From: Bacteroidales bacterium
GTDB lineage: Bacteria > Bacteroidota > Bacteroidia > Bacteroidales > F082
NCBI GenBank assembly: GCA_017439405.1
Contig: JAFSJF010000078.1
Coordinates: forward strand, 1-64,000
Direction of reading: 5' to 3'
Length of the DNA: 64,000 bases
Below are positions 35,612 through 41,611 of this stretch, piece after piece (the stretch's first letter is position 1; every line of letters starts with the position of its first letter). The notes under the pieces are model-generated. The model ran no database searches. It was not told the origin of the DNA and saw only the letters and a list, made by a program, of their open reading frames with translations. Position numbers and translations under genes: made by a program.

Positions 35612-35890
35612 CTATTTATCATCATAATGTCCATAAGCAGAAACAACAAGCACCACGACCTCCATGTCGTGGATTTCGTAGATCAACCGATGCTTTTTCG
35701 TGATGCGTCGGCTCCATTGCCCAAAGCGGTCGCCCGACAATTGCTCGGGGTGGCCTGTGCCTGTGCGAGGATGATCATACAATTCTCCTATAAGTTTCAG
35801 AGCTTTCTGATAAGATTTTGGCTCATTATCATTCAAGTTCTTCAGGTCATTTTGGGCCTTTTCCTTAACCTCTACATAATATCGGTTCAT
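35612..35890 (-). CDS. yoeB: Txe/YoeB-family addiction-module toxin
   Basis: The 92-aa protein is a ribosome-dependent mRNA endonuclease of the YoeB/RelE fold. The diagnostic block HPRTGTGHPEQL is followed by WSRRITKKHRLIY and a C-terminal SAYGHY. By alignment with E. coli YoeB the catalytic residues are E49, R68, H88 and Y89, all present, so the toxin looks intact. Its ATG overlaps the antitoxin's stop by 4 nt (ATGA), the usual coupling in type II modules. It sits directly upstream of mtnN. Confidence 0.9.
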   Translation of the reverse strand: MNRYYVEVKEKAQNDLKNLNDNEPKSYQKALKLIGELYDHPRTGTGHPEQLSGDRFGQWSRRITKKHRLIYEIHDMEVVVLVVSAYGHYDDK

Positions 35891-36123
35891 AGGCTTTTGA
35901 TGTATTGATCCAATTCTTCAATGCTGGCAAAACGTCTTGACGGCCCTTTCTTTGCCTCATCGATGCGAGCGAAAAATTCCTCCTTCGTCATCAGCGTCGG
36001 GTCGGCCTGCTTTTGGGCAGCCAATTTCTTCACGTATTTCACCACCTTGGCCATCAGGGTTTCATCATCGGCTATCTCGCCCATGGCGCGATAAAACTCG
36101 GCATTCAGTTGTAACGCTGTCAT
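35887..36123 (-). CDS. Antitoxin of the YoeB module
   Basis: This 78-aa protein lies immediately upstream of, and overlaps by 4 nt, the YoeB-type toxin; position and size are the main evidence. The sequence is helical and charged (FYRAMGEIADDETLMAKVVKY near the start, FASIEELDQYIKSL at the end). It lacks the standard Phd/YefM N-terminal signature, so it belongs to a less described antitoxin group. A TATCTTTG promoter element lies 29 nt upstream. It may repress the operon, as type II antitoxins commonly do. Confidence 0.8.
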   Translation of the reverse strand: MTALQLNAEFYRAMGEIADDETLMAKVVKYVKKLAAQKQADPTLMTKEEFFARIDEAKKGPSRRFASIEELDQYIKSL

Positions 36124-36151
36124 AATACTATCTTGTTTCGTTTATCGGCGG

Positions 36152-36159
36152 CAAAGATA
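36152..36159 (-). promoter_or_regulatory. -7 element for antitoxin-toxin-mtnN operon
   Basis: On the minus strand this reads TATCTTTG, matching TAnnTTTG. No clear -33 TTTG was found at the right distance. It is divergent from the LOG promoter 37 nt away. Confidence 0.5.
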
Positions 36160-36195
36160 CTCAAAAACTTTCACTTGCACTTCGTTGGAATTTCC

Positions 36196-36203
36196 TATTT
36201 TTG
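36196..36203 (+). promoter_or_regulatory. -7 element for the LOG-family gene
   Basis: TATTTTTG, a perfect TAnnTTTG, ends 14 nt before the ATG at 36218. A weak CTTG lies at 36174-36177 (18-nt spacer). The 5' leader would be only about 10 nt. Confidence 0.55.
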
Positions 36204-36217
36204 CAAAAATTTACATA

Positions 36218-36826
36218 ATGAAGAAGATTTGCATTTTTTGCGGCAGCAGCATGGGTTTCGACCCGATCTATCGGCAAAAGGCGGCGGAATTGGGCCGCGT
36301 CTTGGCCGACAACCAGTGCGAGCTGCTCTACGGCGGCGGCAACGTCGGGCTGATGAACGTCATCGCCGAGGTGATGAAGGAACGCGGCTGCCGCATCGTC
36401 GGCACCATCACGCAACACCTGTTGGACATGCGCGTCGGGCGCCCCGACATCGACGAACTCATCGTGGTCGAAACGATGGCCGAGCGCAAGAAAATCCTTG
36501 AGGACATGGCCGACGCCTTCATCGCCATGCCAGGCGGCGTGGGCACGATGGACGAACTGTTCGAGGTGATGGTGCTCACGCAACTGCGCGTGTTCGACAA
36601 GCCCGTCGCGCTCTTCAACGTGAACGGCTACTACGACGACATCGTCCGCTACCTCGACCGCGCCACGCGCGAGGGCTTCATCCACCGCGAGCACGCCGAC
36701 AACCTCATCGTCAGCGACGACCCGAAGGCGCTCTTGGAAGGCATCGCCAACTTCAAGCCCGTCGAGCTAACCAAGTGGGTAACAGAGATAAAGCAACAAA
36801 AGCCAACTGAACAACTGAACAACTGA
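36218..36826 (+). CDS. LOG-family protein (TIGR00730; nucleoside 5'-monophosphate phosphoribohydrolase)
   Basis: The protein is a Rossmann-like hydrolase of the LOG (Lonely Guy) family, which cleaves the N-glycosidic bond of nucleoside monophosphates such as AMP or cytokinin ribotides. It has the N-terminal ICIFCGSS, the YGGGNVGLM loop and the signature PGGVGTMDELFE with its catalytic Glu. I chose the ATG at 36218 because MKKICIFCGSS is the usual start; the frame is open 33 nt further up but would overlap the promoter. Length is 202 aa. The next gene, a kinase-deaminase fusion also acting on nucleotides, starts 17 nt downstream, suggesting a two-gene nucleotide-metabolism operon. Substrate is not determined. 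Confidence 0.9.
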   Translation: MKKICIFCGSSMGFDPIYRQKAAELGRVLADNQCELLYGGGNVGLMNVIAEVMKERGCRIVGTITQHLLDMRVGRPDIDELIVVETMAERKKILEDMADAFIAMPGGVGTMDELFEVMVLTQLRVFDKPVALFNVNGYYDDIVRYLDRATREGFIHREHADNLIVSDDPKALLEGIANFKPVELTKWVTEIKQQKPTEQLNN

Positions 36827-36843
36827 TAACTGATAACTGAACA

Positions 36844-37875
36844 ATGATCATCATCGGAATCACAGGAACCCTCGGTGCGGGAAAAGGCACCATCGTCGAT
36901 TATCTCGTCAAAGAAAAAGGCTTCGTGCACTACTCAGTGCGGGCCTACATCACGGAAGAATGCCAACGTCGCGGCCTTGAAGTGAACCGCGACACGCTGA
37001 CCCTCGTGGGCAACGACCTACGCGCCGCTCACTCACCGAGTTACATCACCGACCAACTCTATGAACGCGCCAAGGCCGAAGGCAAGAACGCCGTCATCGA
37101 GAGCGTGCGCACGCCGGGCGAAATCGCCTCGCTGCGCGAGAAAGGCGAGTTCTACCTCTTCGCCGTCGATGCCGACCGAAAGATTCGCTACGACCGCATC
37201 TACTTGCGCGGATCGGAGACCGACCACATCGACTTCGAGACCTTTGTGGCCAACGAGGAGCGCGAGATGACCGCCACCGACCCCAACAAGCAGAACCTTG
37301 GCGCCTGCATCAAGGAAGCCGACTTCGTGCTGACCAACGACGGCACTGTCGCCGAACTGCACGAACAGGTGGAGAAAGCCTTGCTCAAGCTGCATGTGCG
37401 CCCTTCGTGGGACGACTATTTCCTCAACTTAGCCGACACCGTCAGCGAACGCGCCACCTGCGACCGTGGGCGCAGCGGCTGCGTCATCGTGAAGGATAAA
37501 CAAATCTTGGTGACGGGCTATGTAGGTTCGCCCAAAGGCCTCCCCCATTGCGATGACGTGGGCCACCTGTTCCGCAAGACCATACACGAAGACGGCACCG
37601 TCACCCAGCACTGCGTGCGCACCGTCCATGCCGAGCAGAACGCCATCTGCCAAGCTGCCCGCCGTGGCATCGCCTTGGACGGCAGCACCTTGTATTGCCG
37701 CATGACACCTTGTCGCACCTGCGCCATGCTCATCATCAACTGCGGCATCGTGCGCGTGGTGTGCGAGCGCCGCTACCACGCCGGAGCCGAAAGTGAGGAG
37801 ATGTTCCGCCAAGTGGGCATCGAGTTGGTCTATAAGCACGATGAGGTGCAGCAGTATGAGGGGCAACGCTGCTAA
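36844..37875 (+). CDS. Fused P-loop kinase-like domain and dCMP deaminase (343 aa)
   Basis: Residues 1-180 are a P-loop nucleotide/dephospho-CoA-kinase-like domain (ITGTLGAGKGT, then VIESVRTPGE). Residues about 190-343 are a zinc deoxycytidylate deaminase with GLPHCDDVGH, the HAEQNA motif (H262, E264) and PCRTC (C290, C293). All zinc ligands and the proton-shuttle Glu are present, so deaminase activity (dCMP to dUMP) is likely. Ordinary ComEB-type dCMP deaminases are about 150 aa and lack the kinase part. Kinase-deaminase fusions of this order are known from phage-defence DcdV/AvcD proteins, but those are longer, so a housekeeping or a defence role are both possible. It ends 3 nt from the convergent VWA gene, with no room for a separate terminator. 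Confidence 0.88.
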   Translation: MIIIGITGTLGAGKGTIVDYLVKEKGFVHYSVRAYITEECQRRGLEVNRDTLTLVGNDLRAAHSPSYITDQLYERAKAEGKNAVIESVRTPGEIASLREKGEFYLFAVDADRKIRYDRIYLRGSETDHIDFETFVANEEREMTATDPNKQNLGACIKEADFVLTNDGTVAELHEQVEKALLKLHVRPSWDDYFLNLADTVSERATCDRGRSGCVIVKDKQILVTGYVGSPKGLPHCDDVGHLFRKTIHEDGTVTQHCVRTVHAEQNAICQAARRGIALDGSTLYCRMTPCRTCAMLIINCGIVRVVCERRYHAGAESEEMFRQVGIELVYKHDEVQQYEGQRC

Positions 37876-37878
37876 GAC

Positions 37879-38979
37879 TTATTTTCCGTTGTAGTTTCCG
37901 CTCAACGTCTCGATGAACGAGTTGGCGGCGGTCTTCACCAAGGTGAAGTCGTTGCCGAGGGAACTTGAGCAGTCGAGAACGAGCATGATCATCGCGCTTT
38001 TGTATTCGTCGATGGTCTCCGAATTGCCAGCCGGCGTGAATTCGCTGTTAAACTGCCACTGATCCGCCGAGGCGATCCAGTTCCATTGCTTCACGTAGTC
38101 GGTGGTCATCTGCACGCCATCCAGGTCAGTGAGGTTGCGGAAAGAGAAGACGTCGAAAATGCCTTCTGTCGTGGCGGTCACCGTTGAGCCCGAAATGCTT
38201 TCCAAACCTTGATAGACGATGTTGGTCAGTTGCCCCTTTCCGTTGTTGCGGATGTAGGTGCCCTCAACGTAAATCTGGGAATTCTCCGCTACGTTCACGT
38301 TGTCGAAAGTGAAGCGTATCTTGGTGTTGGGTTCCTGGGCCGGCAGCTTCAGCGTAACGTTGTAGTAAGTGCTCTGGTTGTAGAGCTGCTGTGCTATTTC
38401 GGCGAATTTCTCAGAGGCCTGGCTCATGTTTGCCACCTCAAAGACGTTGTGTTCTGGGTCGCTGGAGAGCTTGTTCAGGTTGTTTTGGAAAGCCGTCACG
38501 TCAGTCACGTCCGAGCCGCGTACGCCGATGGAATAGGCCGAGATGTTGGTGCCGCCAACCAGTTCGTTCTTGATGCGATTGTTCACGGCGTTAAGATACT
38601 CAGTACCAGAGTTGTAATTCTCAGAAAGGACATACGAACCTTGGTCGATGCCATCGGTGAAAGTGACCACGGAGACGTTGATCAGGTTCTCCGGAATCTT
38701 GGCAGCGGCGAGGCTGTTGAGGCCCGTATTGACGGCATGATAGAGAATGGTGCCGTTTTGCATGGCGAGACCATCCACGAAATTCTCGAAGGTGTGTTTC
38801 GTGCTTTGGTTCAAAAGGCCGAGCGGCATGGTGTAGAGTTCGGAATTGAACCCGACGATGCCAAGATAAAGGCCCTCAGGAGCGGGGGTGTTGTCGATAG
38901 GTTTTTTCCTGCAACTGGTGAAGGTTGACAGCGTTAAGGCGAGCATGATGGCCGCCACGGGCAAAAAATGTCTTTTCAT
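37879..38979 (-). CDS. VWA-type lipoprotein with circularly permuted motif order
   Basis: The ATG at 38979 gives a lipoprotein signal ending FTSC (Cys23); the longer frame upstream has no signal and overlaps the promoter. Von Willebrand A metal-site motifs are present in the wrong order. Strand-2-like YLGIVGFNSE follows the lipobox, then NGT (76-77), then VVTFTDG (T108, D109). The DxSxS motif, normally first, is near the C-terminus (MLVLDCSSS, D336-S338-S340) followed by the usual first helix (FTLVKTAANSFIETL). Between them is about 200 residues, partly beta-sandwich-like (YNVTLKLPAQEPNTKIRF). Role unknown; VWA domains bind protein ligands through a metal ion. Expected at the outer membrane or periplasmic face. 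Confidence 0.82.
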   Translation of the reverse strand: MKRHFLPVAAIMLALTLSTFTSCRKKPIDNTPAPEGLYLGIVGFNSELYTMPLGLLNQSTKHTFENFVDGLAMQNGTILYHAVNTGLNSLAAAKIPENLINVSVVTFTDGIDQGSYVLSENYNSGTEYLNAVNNRIKNELVGGTNISAYSIGVRGSDVTDVTAFQNNLNKLSSDPEHNVFEVANMSQASEKFAEIAQQLYNQSTYYNVTLKLPAQEPNTKIRFTFDNVNVAENSQIYVEGTYIRNNGKGQLTNIVYQGLESISGSTVTATTEGIFDVFSFRNLTDLDGVQMTTDYVKQWNWIASADQWQFNSEFTPAGNSETIDEYKSAMIMLVLDCSSSLGNDFTLVKTAANSFIETLSGNYNGK

Positions 38980-39042
38980 ATTCATTATGTTTTGATGTTT
39001 TCGGTTTGGTATTCTGATAACGCTACTTTGCGTTGCAAATTG

Positions 39043-39075
39043 CAAAAATACATATTTTTTTCTGTCGATTCCAAA
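39043..39075 (-). promoter_or_regulatory. Promoter of the VWA lipoprotein gene
   Basis: On the minus strand TTTG (39072-39075) and TATTTTTG (39043-39050) are separated by 21 nt, a full match to the Bacteroidota primary-sigma pattern. The leader to the ATG at 38979 is about 60 nt. Confidence 0.75.
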
Positions 39076-39133
39076 AACGAAACATTTCGGCGGAAACAAT
39101 AACGCGGCTGCCGTAATACGTTGAATCATTTTT

Positions 39134-39251
39134 CGGCTGCCGTGATACGACAGCCCTACAACGCAACGGGACAATTTCACCCCGGGGCTGTAGGGCTGTC
39201 ACATCGTGGCAGCCGTTCACATCGTGGCAGCCGTTCACACCGTGGCAGCCG
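39134..39251. repeat. RAYT-flanking palindrome (left) with tandem 18-mers
   Basis: 39134-39215 is a long imperfect palindrome: CGGCTGCCGTGATACGACAG at the left is mirrored by a right arm ending CACATCGTGGCAGCCG. Two further 18-nt units, TTCACATCGTGGCAGCCG and TTCACACCGTGGCAGCCG, follow in tandem at 39216 and 39234. The same element, with its centre inverted, lies right of the transposase. It fills most of the 283-nt gap between the VWA gene and the transposase. Confidence 0.8.
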
Positions 39252-39262
39252 CTGGTCAAAAC

Positions 39263-39883
39263 CTACCGTTTCTTATAAAACCTATCCAATTCCCATTTCA
39301 TAGGGTTATTTTGGATATAATCGGCAATACGGTTCATTTCCGTCCAATTACGAATGATATGGTCATGGAAACGGGGTTGCCATGCAAACGGAATGTCGTG
39401 TTCATTGGCGTATTTGGTGACTGCGGATTTGATACCACGCACCACCGACGGCAAATTCCCCGATTGCGGTCCAAACCGTAGGGACGCACCGCGTGCGTCC
39501 GCTGAAACATTGTCCGGCACATTATCTGCGGACACATTCGATGCGGACACATTCGATGTGTCCCTACATACGGACGCATTCGATTCGGACGCATTCGATG
39601 CGTCCCTACAGGGGACAACGCGGTTATATACAACAATTAGATGAACATGGTTGGGCATAACCACGAACATTGGGATTTCTACATCATTCTGACGAATAAT
39701 CGCCGTTTGTTCGATTTGTTTCACCGTCCATTCCCCTAATTCCGACAATTCCATCCGACCATCAACCACATCGCCAAAATACAAATCATGGTTTTTCGTG
39801 CAAAAGGTCACGAAATACCTTCCGCCATTGTAATCGTGCCAAGCAGCACGCGGTGATTTCCGTTGTGGTAGATTGTATGGCAT
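39263..39883 (-). CDS. REP-associated tyrosine transposase (RAYT, Y1 HUH family)
   Basis: This single-strand HUH transposase of the IS200-like RAYT group is thought to act on the palindromic elements around it. The HUH motif is in VVMPNHVHLI; the catalytic Tyr is probably in IADYIQNNP near the C-terminus. The start (MPYNLPQRKSPR, then YFVTFCTKN) is typical. Between the HUH motif and the tyrosine helix lies an insert of about 45 residues rich in Ser, Asn and Asp, encoded by palindromic repeat DNA (39482-39605) in frame. The gene is intact (206 aa) and bracketed by long palindromes on both sides. Confidence 0.88.
   Translation of the reverse strand: MPYNLPQRKSPRAAWHDYNGGRYFVTFCTKNHDLYFGDVVDGRMELSELGEWTVKQIEQTAIIRQNDVEIPMFVVMPNHVHLIVVYNRVVPCRDASNASESNASVCRDTSNVSASNVSADNVPDNVSADARGASLRFGPQSGNLPSVVRGIKSAVTKYANEHDIPFAWQPRFHDHIIRNWTEMNRIADYIQNNPMKWELDRFYKKR
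39482..39605. repeat. REP-like hairpins inside the RAYT reading frame
   Basis: Three perfect hairpins with 8-nt arms and 3-nt loops lie here: GGACGCAC/GTGCGTCC (39482-39500), GGACACAT/ATGTGTCC (39545-39563) and GGACGCAT/ATGCGTCC (39587-39605). They abut CCCTACA or its complement. A fourth hairpin of the same design stands alone at 61811-61829. They do not break the frame. Confidence 0.8.
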
Positions 39884-39956
39884 TGATGTTCAATTTTCTG
39901 CAAAGATATGTTTTTCGGTACAAAACAATGGCCGTGGCGTGAAAATCTGATATTTT

Positions 39957-40066
39957 GCGGCTGCCGTGATACGGCAAAACCTTTTTCATCGCGGCTGCCG
40001 TGGTACGACAGCCCTACAGCCCTGGGGTGAAATTGCCCCGTCGGGCTGCAGGGCTATCACATTTTA
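39957..40066. repeat. RAYT-flanking palindrome (right)
   Basis: GCGGCTGCCGTGATACGGCA (near 39957) is followed by a long palindrome from 39992 to about 40065: CGGCTGCCGTGGTACGACAG, a GGGGTGAAATTG centre, and GGGCTGCAGGGCTATCAC. The centre is the reverse complement of that in the left copy. The gap 39884-40150 otherwise contains only the sigma-factor promoter. Confidence 0.75.
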
Positions 40067-40097
40067 GTTGTGCTAATTATCAAAAAATTTATTTTTG
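40067..40097 (+). promoter_or_regulatory. Promoter of the ECF sigma operon
   Basis: GTTG (40067-40070), 19-nt spacer, TATTTTTG (40090-40097), a good match to the Bacteroidota pattern. It starts right at the edge of the RAYT palindrome, and the leader to the ATG at 40151 is about 47 nt. Confidence 0.65.
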
Positions 40098-40150
40098 TTT
40101 GTGATTTTTTTCAATCTGTTGCGATAAATAGGGAAAATCGACTCGCCAGT

Positions 40151-40639
40151 ATGACTAACGAACAACAATTCCTGGAACTCCTCAACGAAAACAAGCAACG
40201 CATCGTCAGTGTCTGTCGTTACTATGCTTCGATGGGCGCCAGCCTTTCCGCCGAGGATTTGTTCCAAGAAATCTCGCTCAACCTCTGGAAAAGCTATCCT
40301 AAATACGTCAAGTGCCCCGACTGCCAACGTTCCACCTGGGTTTATCGCATCGCACTGAATGTCTGCATTTCGCAAAGCAGAAAGAAGGACAACCAAACGC
40401 ACGAATCTATCAACGAGGAAATCACAGGCATATCGGAGAACACGACCGAACAAGAGCAGGTGCAGCAGTTGTACCAACTCATCCAAAAACTGAACCAAGA
40501 AGAACAAGCCTTGATATATCTCTACTTGGACGACAAATCCCACAAGGAAATCGCCGACATCATGGGCATTTCGGTCAGTAATGTAGGCACCAAGATACAA
40601 CGCATCAAACTAAAACTAAAACAATTAAGCAATGAATGA
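40151..40639 (+). CDS. ECF-type RNA polymerase sigma factor (162 aa)
   Basis: The protein has the two conserved sigma domains of ECF factors: region 2 (LSAEDLFQEISLNLW, then STWVYRIALNVC) and region 4 (QALIYLYLDDKSHKEIADIMG, then VSNVGTKIQRIKLKLK). I chose the ATG at 40151 because MTNEQQFLEL fits the family and the frame above it runs through the promoter. A CPDC pair replaces the usual linker before STW, which is unusual. It overlaps the next membrane-protein gene by 8 nt; there is no recognisable FecR-type anti-sigma factor, so the small membrane proteins downstream are the candidates for sensing or control. Confidence 0.9.
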   Translation: MTNEQQFLELLNENKQRIVSVCRYYASMGASLSAEDLFQEISLNLWKSYPKYVKCPDCQRSTWVYRIALNVCISQSRKKDNQTHESINEEITGISENTTEQEQVQQLYQLIQKLNQEEQALIYLYLDDKSHKEIADIMGISVSNVGTKIQRIKLKLKQLSNE

Positions 40640-41180
40640 CATGGATTTAACCTTATTGAAACAAGACATCAAAGCCGAAACCGGTTACGATTTCTCCATC
40701 AGCTTTCCCAAAAGGTCATGGTTCAAGCAACACCGGAACGGTATCTCGGGTATCGTCTGCCTCGCCTTGGCAGTCCTCCTACCCACCCTGCTGGTATTGC
40801 AGATGAAACAGATTGTCCTATCGCCTTACAACTTTGGAATCATCACATTCACCGTAGTCTTGGCATGGTACTGCTTGGTGAGAGGCATCTTCACGCTTCT
40901 CTTCCAAGCCAAGGAAACCGAGTTTGGCACCAGCGTACACCAATACCTGATTACCAATGCCTACAACCGACTCTATTTCGTTTACGAGAGAATGGTCTGG
41001 TTGTGGTTTCTTACTCCCGTCCTGTTGGCCACCCTACCTTCGTTCCTCGGATTGTACGAAAGCATGATATATTGGATCATCGCTTCCATCATCTATCTCG
41101 TCGCATTGGCCTCGTTCAGCCGCCCACTTTGGCGCAAAATGAAGCAACTCAAAGAAGAAATCAATCAATTAAACAAATAA
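40632..41180 (+). CDS. Four-helix membrane protein in the sigma operon (182 aa)
   Basis: This is an integral membrane protein with hydrophobic segments near residues 38-57, 66-90, 120-140 and 145-163, and charged ends. The N-terminal cytoplasmic part (DLTLLKQDIKAETGYDFSISFPKRSW) could contact a partner. It overlaps the sigma gene by 8 nt, implying coupled translation. A role as an anti-sigma or sensor is an inference from position; I recognise no known family. Confidence 0.8.
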   Translation: MNDMDLTLLKQDIKAETGYDFSISFPKRSWFKQHRNGISGIVCLALAVLLPTLLVLQMKQIVLSPYNFGIITFTVVLAWYCLVRGIFTLLFQAKETEFGTSVHQYLITNAYNRLYFVYERMVWLWFLTPVLLATLPSFLGLYESMIYWIIASIIYLVALASFSRPLWRKMKQLKEEINQLNK

Positions 41181-41199
41181 CTATCAAATACTTACAACT

Positions 41200-41541
41200 A
41201 TGAAAAAACAAGAAGGAATTTATCAACTAGCCATTGGCCTCATCGGGGTTGTGTTTTGCCTCGTATTACAAAAATGGGCTTTCCTGCCCCTTATCCTCAT
41301 GGGTGTTATCTCTGTCATCATGATTCGCCGTATCAAACCCGTGGAATTCACTGAAGCAGCGCAATTACGCTTCCGCAAACTGAACATCATCAGCCTAATT
41401 TGTTGGGGTGTTTTCGCCCTGCTCGGTTTCCTCTTACTGCGCAGCAAACCCATCGGCGCCGAAGGGCAATGGTTCATACTCTCGGCTTATCTGTTCCTAG
41501 TGGTTCATGGGTTGTTGGTGATGTTGCCAGCGAAAGAATAA
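41200..41541 (+). CDS. Small membrane protein in the sigma operon (113 aa)
   Basis: The protein is almost all hydrophobic helices, with four segments near residues 8-24, 26-42, 62-80 and 90-108 and a short loop containing RRIKPVEFTEAAQLRFRK. It starts 19 nt after the preceding membrane-protein gene and ends just before a strong hairpin terminator, so it is the last gene of the sigma operon. No family or function is recognised. Confidence 0.75.
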   Translation: MKKQEGIYQLAIGLIGVVFCLVLQKWAFLPLILMGVISVIMIRRIKPVEFTEAAQLRFRKLNIISLICWGVFALLGFLLLRSKPIGAEGQWFILSAYLFLVVHGLLVMLPAKE

Positions 41542-41561
41542 TAGATATATAGATACACAAT

Positions 41562-41593
41562 AAAACAGCGCACCCAATCGGATGCGCTGTTTT
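41562..41593. terminator. Bidirectional terminator between sigma operon and nifJ
   Basis: Perfect 11-bp stem AAAACAGCGCA / TGCGCTGTTTT with a 10-nt loop. A-tract and T-tract on both sides let it serve both convergent transcripts. Confidence 0.85.
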
Positions 41594-41611
41594 CGTTTGA
41601 ATCAGGAAAGA

